64,000 nucleotides of DNA, taken from contig JAJQCF010000031.1 in the NCBI GenBank assembly GCA_021202845.1, positions 146,248 through 210,247 of the forward strand, written 5' to 3'. The translations under genes were made by a program, and so were the position numbers. This stretch comes from Oscillospiraceae bacterium (lineage in GTDB: Bacteria; Bacillota; Clostridia; Oscillospirales; Oscillospiraceae). The notes beneath the pieces are model-generated. The model did not search any database. It was not told the DNA's origin and worked only from the letters and a program-made list of their open reading frames with translations. Below, in pieces: positions 6,939-13,762 of the stretch. Position 1 is the stretch's first letter. Every line of letters starts with the position of its first letter.

Positions 6939-8456
6939 ATGGAGATAAGCATGAAAAAATTCACAGCGGACTGCCTTGAGCCGGTCTGCGCCAAGCGCAT
7001 AAGGCAGGACGGCTCCGCCGACTGCGTGATTCCCGACTTGCTGCCGGACGCCGCGGAGCTCGTGTACGTTACGGGTTCGGCGCTCATCAGGAGCAAGGAC
7101 TTGAGCGAGGGCGCGGCCTCGGTGGAGCTGAACGTGGCGGCGCAGGCGGTTTTTGCGCCGGAGGGCGGCGGGGCGCTCGGCTGCGTGGAGCTGAACATAC
7201 CCGTCTCGCTGCGCCTTGAGGACGAAAACATAAACTCCGACTGCCGCTGTATGGCGGACTACCGCCTCGTCTCACTGGAGGGCAAGCTGCTGAACCCGCG
7301 CAAAATACTTGTCAAGGCGGACGTCTCCGCGGACATAAGCTGCTGGGCGGAGAGCGCGCTCGAGCTGACGGAGGACACGGAGGACGGCGGGAGCGGGCTG
7401 AATACGCTCTGCACATCCGTTACGCTGACGCCGGTGAAGTGCGTTTCGGAAAAGACGTTTGTCCTCACCGACGAGCACATGATACCGGCTGACCGCCCCG
7501 CGGCGGAGGCGATAATCGGCCAGTCGGTGACGCTGACGCCGGAGGATTTGAAAATAGCGGGGACAAAGCTGATAATCAAGGGTACGGCAAAGGCCAAGCT
7601 GCTGCTCTCCGCCGCGGACGGCAGCGAAATGCCGCTGGAGTTCTCCGTGCCGTTTTCCCAGATTTGCGAGACGGGGACGCAGTGCGCGGAGGCTGTCTGC
7701 ACGGCCTGCGTTGTGCCGAGCGGCGCGTACTTTGAGCTGCTGCGTGAGAGCGAGGGGCGCACGGTGACGGCGGAAATTCACGCGGTCGCACAGTTCCTGT
7801 GCCGCGAAAAGCTGACAGTGCCGCTGCTCTCCGACGCTTACAGCAACCTCCACGAGCTGACGGTCAGCCGCAGCGAGCGAGCTTTCCCAACAGTCGAGCG
7901 CGAAATGACGCTCCGCTGCAATCTGGAAGCCGCCATTGAAACGCCCTATGAGGCGCGCTCGGTGATAGCGGCGGAGGCGCTGGCGGGGCCTGCCGAGGCG
8001 GAGGGGAGCGCGCTGCGCGTGCCGGTGAGCGTGTCGATACTCTACGTGGACGCGGACGGCAGCCGCCGCCTGCAAAAAAAGCGGCTCACGGCGGAGCTGA
8101 GCTGCGCCTGCGCTGAAAACGAGACGGCGGAGGTCACGAACGTCAGTGTGGGAGAAATGTTCTGCGTCGCCTCGGGGCGGGCAATAGAGCTGCGGGCGCC
8201 CGTGGAGGCTAAGGCTCTGGCGGTATGCGAGCAGAAAACGGAGTGCATAAGCGGCATAGAGCGCAGCGAGGGGCGCCGCGGCGACGTGCGCGAGCTGCCC
8301 TCGGCGGTGCTGGTCAAGGTGAACGGCCGCGGCGAGCTCTGGGAGGCGGCCAAGCGCTATTGCTCCACGGTAGAGGCCATCCGCGCGGTCAACTCACTCG
8401 AAGAGGACTGCGAGCCCGCGGGCGAACGGCTGCTGGTGCCGAAAGTCATTACCTGA
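6939..8456 (+). CDS. sipL: SpoIVA-interacting SPOCS/LysM protein (SipL type, DUF3794)
   Basis: A 505-aa protein built of repeated DUF3794 (SPOCS) domains. Examples start near residues 25 (VIPDLLPDAAELVYVTGSAL), 185 and 300, with a C-terminal LysM domain in the last 50 residues (VKVNGRGELWEAAKRYCSTVEAI). This is the architecture and size of Clostridioides difficile SipL, whose LysM domain binds SpoIVA during coat localisation. Start choice is open: ATG 6939 has TTGGAG 8 nt upstream, and ATG 6951 has GGAG 6 nt upstream. It lies 45 bp after spoVM and is closed by a strong terminator. It is acidic and has no signal peptide, consistent with action in the mother-cell cytosol. Confidence 0.85.
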   Translation: MEISMKKFTADCLEPVCAKRIRQDGSADCVIPDLLPDAAELVYVTGSALIRSKDLSEGAASVELNVAAQAVFAPEGGGALGCVELNIPVSLRLEDENINSDCRCMADYRLVSLEGKLLNPRKILVKADVSADISCWAESALELTEDTEDGGSGLNTLCTSVTLTPVKCVSEKTFVLTDEHMIPADRPAAEAIIGQSVTLTPEDLKIAGTKLIIKGTAKAKLLLSAADGSEMPLEFSVPFSQICETGTQCAEAVCTACVVPSGAYFELLRESEGRTVTAEIHAVAQFLCREKLTVPLLSDAYSNLHELTVSRSERAFPTVEREMTLRCNLEAAIETPYEARSVIAAEALAGPAEAEGSALRVPVSVSILYVDADGSRRLQKKRLTAELSCACAENETAEVTNVSVGEMFCVASGRAIELRAPVEAKALAVCEQKTECISGIERSEGRRGDVRELPSAVLVKVNGRGELWEAAKRYCSTVEAIRAVNSLEEDCEPAGERLLVPKVIT

Positions 8457-8461
8457 ACAAA

Positions 8462-8508
8462 ATACAGCGGCGGGAGGTTTGAAAGTCCTCCCGCCGCAGT
8501 ATTTTTTT
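8462..8508 (+). terminator. intrinsic terminator after sipL
   Basis: Stem GCGGCGGGAGG (8467-8477) / CCTCCCGCCGC (8487-8497), loop tttgaaagt, then agtattttttt. The outer bases AATAC/GTATT also pair. A near-identical copy of this element lies at 9583-9618. Confidence 0.9.
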
Positions 8509-8547
8509 GACTGCAACAAACTGTTGTGATAAGATTTTTGTAAAAGT

Positions 8548-8577
8548 GTAACCTTTGCGGCTCAAACGGCGCTTATA
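8548..8577 (+). promoter_or_regulatory. candidate ECF-sigma-type promoter
   Basis: GTAACC at 8548-8553 and CGCTTATA at 8570-8577. AACC and CGCT are 16 bp apart, the spacing of ECF (group 4 sigma) promoters (AAC-16/17-CGT). ECF sigma genes usually autoregulate, which matches the sigma-like N terminus of the gene downstream. Confidence 0.45.
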
Positions 8578-8616
8578 AGGGCAGAGAGACTTTTTGCGCA
8601 AAAGAGAAAGGAGCGA

Positions 8617-9087
8617 ATGACTTTGGAGGATTGCAAAATTATTGACCTGTTTTTCGCAAGGGACGAAACCGCAATCGCGTTCACAGCCGAAGAAGCGGAT
8701 AGTCAGCCTGTGCGTAAAAAGCACGGTCGGGCAAAGTGGATTGCCGCGGCTGCCTGCCTGTGCCTTATGCTTTGCATAGGAATAAAGCCGCTGCTTGCGG
8801 CGGATATTGCTGCGCCGTCTGCGGGAGATTTAGCGCCCATGATTTATGTCAGCGATACGCTTTATTATCTTGCCGCCGAACAGCCTGACCTCACGGGCAG
8901 TGAGAGCGATTTTGTCTATTTGGGAAAGATTCTAAGCAGCGTCAGCTCATCTGAGTACCCCGCGGAAAACTTTCAGGCGAACGATGACATTATTGGCGCC
9001 AAGGTGTATAATTACGGCGAAAATATTGTAGCAGCGCTTGAGAGCGGTTATTGGCTTTATGAAGCGTATGGGGAAACCGGCGAGTGA
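8617..9087 (+). CDS. membrane-anchored protein with an ECF-sigma-like N-terminal stub
   Basis: A 156-aa protein. Residues 4-20 (EDCKIIDLFFARDETAI) read like the first helix of ECF sigma factors (typically xxIIDLYFARDExAI), but the sigma domains that should follow are missing. Instead there is a basic linker (PVRKKHGRAK, about 31-40), one membrane helix (WIAAAACLCLMLCIGI, about 41-56) and an extracytoplasmic part of about 100 residues without recognised motifs. Such anchored proteins often sit directly downstream of ECF sigma genes, so an in-frame deletion fusing the two is a simple explanation. AAAGGAG is only 3 nt from ATG 8617, while TTG 8623 has 9-nt spacing and may be the true start. Function unknown. 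Confidence 0.55.
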   Translation: MTLEDCKIIDLFFARDETAIAFTAEEADSQPVRKKHGRAKWIAAAACLCLMLCIGIKPLLAADIAAPSAGDLAPMIYVSDTLYYLAAEQPDLTGSESDFVYLGKILSSVSSSEYPAENFQANDDIIGAKVYNYGENIVAALESGYWLYEAYGETGE

Positions 9088-9134
9088 CGAAGGCACTGGT
9101 GCAGAAATAACTAAAATCAGGGAGGCAACAAACT

Positions 9135-9584
9135 ATGAGTAACTGCGTTTTTATAGCCGCAAATTGTCCGCTGCCGGCAGTCAGACCCCCGCGCGAATAT
9201 CCGCTTATTATAAATTTGGATACGAATACCATTGATGACGGAGGCGCTGACGATAACTTTTCTCTTCTGCCGTTCGGTGATGTTGATATTTACTGCGAGA
9301 AAAAATATGGAGTATATCTCGAATTGCCGCAATACAGCGACGGCCGAGCAGCGCGTATTATAGAATATATTAAAAAGATTCTCGTTAAAGAAAAGAGCGT
9401 GGAGCTGTGGAATGTTTGGCTGTCGGACTATTGGGAGTTTGACGACAGACCATATATCCGCAGAAGAACGGTTCATATTGACGAACTGACGACAAACGAC
9501 ATCAGAAAAATTAACGACGAAGAAAACTGGAATAATAAAGAGCCAAACCGCCCGTCGTTTTACTGCTTAATGATTATTCCATAA
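9135..9584 (+). CDS. hypothetical protein
   Basis: A 149-aa protein without a signal peptide or membrane helix. It starts SNCVFIAANCPLPAVRPPRE and is rich in acidic and aromatic residues (for example ELWNVWLSDYWEFDDRPYIRRR near residues 95-116). The ribosome site GGGAGG lies about 9 nt before the ATG. I do not recognise the family. Base composition is visibly more AT-rich than the flanking housekeeping genes, and it lies between two near-identical terminator copies, which suggests an acquired or rearranged segment. Immunity or antitoxin-like roles are possible for such lone acidic proteins, but nothing shows this. Confidence 0.5.
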   Translation: MSNCVFIAANCPLPAVRPPREYPLIINLDTNTIDDGGADDNFSLLPFGDVDIYCEKKYGVYLELPQYSDGRAARIIEYIKKILVKEKSVELWNVWLSDYWEFDDRPYIRRRTVHIDELTTNDIRKINDEENWNNKEPNRPSFYCLMIIP

Positions 9585-9618
9585 ATACAGCGGCGGGAGG
9601 TTTGAAAATCCTCCCGCC
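9583..9618 (+). repeat. second copy of the sipL terminator element
   Basis: Matches 8460-8495 at 35 of 36 positions (one G/A difference in the loop). Stem GGCGGGAGG (9592-9600) / CCTCCCGCC (9610-9618). The copy overlaps the stop codon of the hypothetical gene at 9582-9584. It likely still terminates, though its tail (ttgattgcctctcttt) is a weaker U tract. The direct repeats are 1,123 bp apart. Confidence 0.85.
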
Positions 9619-9645
9619 TTGATTGCCTCTCTTTCACATCGGCAG

Positions 9646-10260
9646 TCAGTTTGTTAATTCGCCCACTGTTTTTTGGCTGAAAAGAACGGTAATTGCATAC
9701 ACATATTCGTAATCATATTTCTCATATTCCTCTGGTTGGAAAAAATAATCGACTATATAGGAATGGACTTCGTTTTTAGAAGTGATTATTTGTATTGCCA
9801 ATGGGATTTCTTCCTCATAGCTGATTTCTTTTTGAGAAGTGAGGACGGAAGTGGTGAGCCCCATGCCGGTAATATCATTTTTGATTTCATTGAAATATGA
9901 CGTTGAACCACCGTTATGTTCGCTTTGCACAGCAACTCTCAATCCATCGCCTATATTTTCAAATTCAAGAGCAAGCCGCCCACCTAAATCCTCGAACGCT
10001 TCACCTCCGCCTCCTGAAATAATATTCCATTCCCCGTCAATCAGTTCATAGGTATTTATCCGCATACTTTTGACGGTATCATCTAAAGAAAAATCGTATA
10101 TAAGGTGTTCTTGGTTTAATCCCAACAATTCAGCGATATTTTGTTCTTCTTCTGTTAATTGCGCCGCTTCAATATACATTTGCTTTGAATTATCTTCTGC
10201 ACAAGCACTTAAAGAAAAAATCAGCACAACGCACACCAACAATGATAATATTCGTTTCAT
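9646..10260 (-). CDS. hypothetical lipoprotein
   Basis: A 204-aa protein starting with a lipoprotein signal peptide (MKRILSLLVCVVLIFSLSAC); the lipobox LSAC gives lipidated Cys20. The mature part is acidic. It contains LIYDFSLDDTVKSMRINTYEL near residues 50-70, where it predicts a beta-rich fold, and ends with a VYAITVLFSQKTVGELTN strand. ATG 10260 is chosen over the upstream TTG because AGAAGG lies 9 nt before it. It is AT-richer than its surroundings and has no partner gene; it faces the preceding + strand genes tail to tail. Function not recognised. Confidence 0.6.
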   Translation of the reverse strand: MKRILSLLVCVVLIFSLSACAEDNSKQMYIEAAQLTEEEQNIAELLGLNQEHLIYDFSLDDTVKSMRINTYELIDGEWNIISGGGGEAFEDLGGRLALEFENIGDGLRVAVQSEHNGGSTSYFNEIKNDITGMGLTTSVLTSQKEISYEEEIPLAIQIITSKNEVHSYIVDYFFQPEEYEKYDYEYVYAITVLFSQKTVGELTN

Positions 10261-10360
10261 AAATAGTACCTTCTCGATTTTCAATTCACTTCTTTTTCTG
10301 CCCCGCTGGGAATTGGGATTTTTCAGCTATGTGGTTGAATAACAGACGCAAACGGCGGCT

Positions 10361-10528
10361 TCATTTCTCACAATTATCCACCGTGTACACCACGCAGGCT
10401 ATTCCCGCGATGAGGGAGAAGAGAATAGCGCCGGCCATTGCGTTGCCGAGGAAGGCTCCGGCGAAAAAGCCGGCCATTGCGCAAATAAGCATTATTATAA
10501 CCGCCGCAGCAGTCCTGAACTTTTTCAT
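10361..10528 (-). CDS. small membrane protein downstream of the D-2-hydroxyacid dehydrogenase
   Basis: A 55-aa protein, starting MKKFRTAAAVIIMLICAMAG, with two hydrophobic segments (about 6-28 and 31-48) and a hydrophilic end DNCEK. Its ATG lies 4 nt after the dehydrogenase stop, with GGTGGTG upstream as a ribosome site, so it is probably co-translated in the same mRNA. The reading frame on the opposite strand (10329-10577) gives an unlikely, basic protein and is rejected. The two-helix topology with a glycine-rich hairpin is common among orphan small membrane proteins; no function can be given. Confidence 0.6.
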   Translation of the reverse strand: MKKFRTAAAVIIMLICAMAGFFAGAFLGNAMAGAILFSLIAGIACVVYTVDNCEK

Positions 10529-10532
10529 TTGC

Positions 10533-11525
10533 TCACACCACCTGATATACGCTCTTTTCGCCCTTTTCGGCCAGTAAGCAGCCCTCGGTGCTGGTGCGCA
10601 TCATTTCTACTGTATTTACGTCGGTGTAAAACGCCGTATGCGGCGTGATTATCACGTTGGGGAAGCTCTCCAGTGCGGCCAGCGTACGGTCTTTAAGCGG
10701 CTGGCCCATGAGGTTCAGGTAGTAGAGGCCGAACTCGTTTTCTATCACGTCCAGCGCCGCGCCCGCTATCTGCTCGGTCTCTATCGCCTCCACCAGCGCC
10801 TCGGTGTCCACAAGGTCGCCGCGCGCGGTGTTGATGAGCAGCGCGTCGGGGCGCATTACGGCAAACTGCTCGCGGCCTATCATGTGGCGCGTCTCGGCGT
10901 TGGAGCGCGCGTGCAGCGTTATGATGTCCGCGCGGCGGCAGAGCTCGTCGAGGCTGACGTACTCCACAAAGTCGGTGAGCTCGGCGTTGACCTGCGGCGA
11001 GGAGGCGATTATCTTGCAGCCGAAGCCGCGCAGCCGCTTGGCGACGGTGGAGCCTATGGAGCCGGTGCCGATTATGCCGACGGTGCTGTGGGAAATGTCG
11101 CGCCCTAACTTGCCGCGCAGCGAGTAGTCCTGCACGGCGGAGCGCTGGAAAATGTGCTTAATGCGGCGGCAGCACATGAGCATGAGCATTATGGTGTAGT
11201 CCGCAACGCCTGTGGGCGGGTAGCCGCAGTTGCAGACCCTTATACCGAACTCGCGCGCCGCGGCGAGGTCGATGTGGTCGTAGCCGATAGAGCGCGTGGC
11301 GATATAGCGCACGCCCGCCTCATGCAGCAGCTCTATGTACGGTCTGCCGAGGTCGGTGGGGTTGACGCTCACAATGTCGAAGCCGCGGCCGCGCAGGGCG
11401 CGGAAGTCGTTTAGCGTGGGGTAGGCGGGGCTCGTCTCGCACTCCACGCCCAGCTCCTGTTCGCATATTTTCAGCGCCTCCGCCTCGTCAAAGTCGCGGT
11501 AGCAGTAAACCATCATTTTCATCAT
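10533..11525 (-). CDS. D-2-hydroxyacid dehydrogenase (D-lactate dehydrogenase family)
   Basis: A 330-aa NAD-dependent D-isomer-specific dehydrogenase, which would reduce a 2-oxoacid such as pyruvate to the D-hydroxy acid. Visible motifs are YIATRSIGYDHIDLAAA, the Rossmann motif GIIGTGSIGSTVAKRLRGFG near residue 150, the catalytic Arg in INTARGDLVD, a Glu in ALDVIENEFG, and the catalytic His in ITPHTAFYT. TRSIGxxHID and VADYTIMLMLM are very like VanH and fermentative D-LDHs. No VanA/VanX partner is nearby, so a fermentation role is favoured. It overlaps the DUF975 gene stop (ATGA). Confidence 0.88.
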   Translation of the reverse strand: MMKMMVYCYRDFDEAEALKICEQELGVECETSPAYPTLNDFRALRGRGFDIVSVNPTDLGRPYIELLHEAGVRYIATRSIGYDHIDLAAAREFGIRVCNCGYPPTGVADYTIMLMLMCCRRIKHIFQRSAVQDYSLRGKLGRDISHSTVGIIGTGSIGSTVAKRLRGFGCKIIASSPQVNAELTDFVEYVSLDELCRRADIITLHARSNAETRHMIGREQFAVMRPDALLINTARGDLVDTEALVEAIETEQIAGAALDVIENEFGLYYLNLMGQPLKDRTLAALESFPNVIITPHTAFYTDVNTVEMMRTSTEGCLLAEKGEKSVYQVV

Positions 11526-12238
11526 ACATCACCATAAACGTAGTAGTCCGCCTCGCCGCGGCCCTTGCCGGAGACGGCGTTGTAAAAGTTGCAGACCGTG
11601 GTTTCCATATACGGCATAACGTATATGTTCACAAGCGGTATTGTGGCCAGCAGTATCCAGCCTATGAAGCTCAGCTCCAGCACAAAGAGCTTGAACTTGT
11701 TGCCGCGCATCATCTCCTTGCTGCGGCGCAGGCACTCCAGCGCGCCGAGCTCGGGGTTGTCGATGAGAACGTATAGCGCCATGGAGTAGCGGTAGGCCGC
11801 GATAATGCCCGGAATGACAAAGAGCAGCGACCAGAGAAAAACGTAAAAGCCCATGACGATGTTCAGCCAGATAATTTTGAAGAATATGCCGAAGCCGTCC
11901 AGCAGCGAGCCGAAGCCCGCCTCCTGACCGCGGCTCACCGCGAGCGCGTAAATGGAAAAGCCCACGCCGAGCACGAGCACAATCAGCTCGATGGCAATGC
12001 CCAGCAGCACACCCGGCACCGACACGCTGTTCATCATCATGTCCAGCGCGGCCTCGGCCTGCTCAGGCGGCAGCGCGGCAATCTCGGCAAAGCTCGTGCC
12101 CTTGAGCGTCACGGCAGCGTTCAGCACATCAAGTATGTACAAAATGATGAGGTAGGCCAGAGACACGAGGTAGACGCTCGGCCTACGCCCGCGCATAGCG
12201 GCCTTGGCGTCTAATTTGAGCTGTGTTCTGTTAATCAT
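11522..12238 (-). CDS. DUF975 family integral membrane protein
   Basis: A 238-aa membrane protein with about five to six hydrophobic segments, including VYLVSLAYLIILYILDVL near residue 22 and a central FVIPGIIAAYRYSMALYVLIDNP. The N-terminal INRTQLKLDAKAAMRG and the ECLRRSKEMMRGNKFKLFVLELSFIGW segment are typical of DUF975 proteins in Firmicutes. Function is unknown; such proteins are membrane-embedded with cytosolic basic loops. A GTG at 12247 is also in frame, but ATG 12238 has GGGGTG at a good distance. Its stop overlaps the dehydrogenase start, so both are in one transcript. Confidence 0.8.
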   Translation of the reverse strand: MINRTQLKLDAKAAMRGRRPSVYLVSLAYLIILYILDVLNAAVTLKGTSFAEIAALPPEQAEAALDMMMNSVSVPGVLLGIAIELIVLVLGVGFSIYALAVSRGQEAGFGSLLDGFGIFFKIIWLNIVMGFYVFLWSLLFVIPGIIAAYRYSMALYVLIDNPELGALECLRRSKEMMRGNKFKLFVLELSFIGWILLATIPLVNIYVMPYMETTVCNFYNAVSGKGRGEADYYVYGDV

Positions 12239-12302
12239 TTTTATCACCCCAAGAAAAAATTTTCTTTGTCGTCATTGTAACACAAGCGCCCTTGAATAGC
12301 AA

Positions 12303-12325
12303 CAAAAAAGCAGAGCCGCGCGGCT
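12303..12325 (-). terminator. terminator after the DMT transporter gene
   Basis: Read on the minus strand, the self-complementary AGCCGCGCGGCT (12314-12325) overlaps the stop codon of the transporter gene. It is followed by ctgcttttttg. Confidence 0.55.
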
Positions 12326-13214
12326 ATTTCTCCGCCCTGCCGCGGAGCGAGGAGAGGAACAGTCCGGCAATGGTCAGCGCCGTGCCCAGCAGCGAGAGGG
12401 GTGTCACCGGCTCGCCGAGTATGAGCGCGGACGTTATCGTTGTGATGACGGGAATCATGTATATGTAGACGCTCGTGCGCACCGCGCCCAGCCGCTTGAC
12501 GGCAAAATTCCATGTGACAAAGCACAGCGCCGAGGCGCCGAGGCCCAAGTAGAGAATGTTCAGCGCGTTCGTCAAGTTCCCAAGCTGCGCCCAGTCGGGA
12601 CTGAAGTCAAAGAGCGCGAGCGCGGGGAGCATAAAGATTATGCCGTAGAAGAACGTGCGCCGCGTGGTTAAAATTATCGGGTATTCGTAGCCGCTGATTA
12701 TCTTTGTCAGGATAGAGTAGCAAGCCCAGACGAACGCGGCGGCGAGCGCCAAAATGTCGCCCTTGGGGTTCAGCTCCAGCCGCGCGCCGTTGAAGCTGAT
12801 GAGCGCGATGCCCAGCATGGCGGCGACAAAGCCGACGAAAAATCCCGTGCCCAGCCTGTCCTCGCCCTTGAGAAACAGACGAGAGAGTATTGCCGTGAAG
12901 AACGGAGCCACGGAGATGATGACGCCCACGTTGGAGGCCAGAGTGTAGACAAGCGCGATGTTCTCCAGCAGGTAGTAGAGGCAAATTCCGCACAGCCCCG
13001 CCGCGGCGAACGTCAGCTCCTGCCGCCGCGTCACGCCGCGCAGACGGTGAGGGGAGATGAGCAGCAGGGCGAAAAAGCCCATGACAAAGCGGAAAAGCAA
13101 AATCTCCACCGGCTGAAAGTCCGTCAGCAGCGTCTTTGTCGAAATAAACGTTGTACCCCAAATAACAATAGTCAAAAAAGCCGTCAAATGTCCGGCCGCA
13201 GTCTTGCTTGCCAT
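12324..13214 (-). CDS. DMT/EamA family transporter
   Basis: A 296-aa membrane protein of the drug/metabolite transporter superfamily with about ten helices in two EamA halves. The first half starts HLTAFLTIVIWGTTFISTKTLL and the second near LNPKGDILALAAAFVWACYSILTKI. The conserved WGTTFISTK and AFVWACYSILTK motifs mark the start of each half. Substrate is unknown: members export amino acids, sugars or metabolites. An ATG further upstream (13262) would extend the frame, but MASKTA at 13214 follows AAAGGA and gives the normal length. It is a single-gene unit. Confidence 0.85.
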   Translation of the reverse strand: MASKTAAGHLTAFLTIVIWGTTFISTKTLLTDFQPVEILLFRFVMGFFALLLISPHRLRGVTRRQELTFAAAGLCGICLYYLLENIALVYTLASNVGVIISVAPFFTAILSRLFLKGEDRLGTGFFVGFVAAMLGIALISFNGARLELNPKGDILALAAAFVWACYSILTKIISGYEYPIILTTRRTFFYGIIFMLPALALFDFSPDWAQLGNLTNALNILYLGLGASALCFVTWNFAVKRLGAVRTSVYIYMIPVITTITSALILGEPVTPLSLLGTALTIAGLFLSSLRGRAEK

Positions 13215-13295
13215 GCAGCGCCAGTCCTTTCCCGTGGGTTTACGACGAATATTATACTGCATAACGAGAAAAATGTGAAGTCATGAAAAAAACTC

Positions 13296-13323
13296 TTGAC
13301 TTTTTGCGCAAAACGGTTATAAT
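13296..13323 (+). promoter_or_regulatory. promoter of tRNA-Gln
   Basis: TTGACT (13296-13301), 16 bp, perfect TATAAT (13318-13323). It lies 20 bp before the tRNA 5' end. Confidence 0.75.
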
Positions 13324-13342
13324 ACCATTGTTGTGATTTTGT

Positions 13343-13416
13343 AGCGGGATTGTGTAAAGGTAGCACAGCGGACTCTGACTCCGTATGTGAGGGTTCGAAT
13401 CCTTCTCCCGCTGCCA
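13343..13416 (+). tRNA. tRNA-Gln (anticodon CTG)
   Basis: 74 nt including an encoded CCA. The acceptor stem is AGCGGGA (13343-13349) / TCCCGCT (13406-13412), with G73 and CCA at 13414-13416. The anticodon arm is GCGGA-CTCTGAC-TCCGT with CTG in the middle. The D arm contains GGTA, and the T arm GAGGG-TTCGAAT-CCTTC has the invariant TTC. It decodes CAG, a preferred glutamine codon in this GC-rich genome. It is expressed as a single-tRNA unit with its own promoter and terminator. Confidence 0.93.
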
Positions 13417-13423
13417 ACTGAAA

Positions 13424-13456
13424 GCCTCGGACTTGTGAAGAGTCCGAGGCTTTTTT
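13424..13456 (+). terminator. terminator of tRNA-Gln
   Basis: Perfect 10-bp stem GCCTCGGACT (13424-13433) / AGTCCGAGGC (13441-13450) followed by TTTTTT. Confidence 0.9.
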
Positions 13457-13668
13457 GTGTCTATTTTCATAAGGCTTTCATTTGGCAGAAGCAATGCACA
13501 TCACTTGCATTGCTTATATTATGACTTACGTGCATTTTCGCAGCATGCTACGTTTAATGAATTTTTTCCTGCATTTTTGCTTATACACAAAACACACAGC
13601 GCGGGTGGGGGAATGGGGGAGGTTCTTTGTATAATTGGATGAAATCAAGCATTTACACAAAAATTTAC

Positions 13669-13697
13669 TTGTTAAATTTCAGCCTATATCATATAAT
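13669..13697 (+). promoter_or_regulatory. sigma-A promoter of the pyruvate carboxylase operon
   Basis: TTGTTA (13669-13674), 17 bp, TATAAT (13692-13697). It lies at the end of a 306-bp AT-rich gap (13457-13762) that otherwise shows no gene, no clear hairpin and no recognisable riboswitch. Confidence 0.65.
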
Positions 13698-13762
13698 AAT
13701 TTTGAGAAATATGCAATTAGCGGGGTGGCAATCCTGCAAATTACATTCGAGGAGGCTGTTTT

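Noticed and set aside
10329..10577. 82-codon plus-strand frame over the intergenic region.
   Set aside because: The minus strand here carries a better supported 55-aa membrane protein with a ribosome site and coupling to the dehydrogenase.
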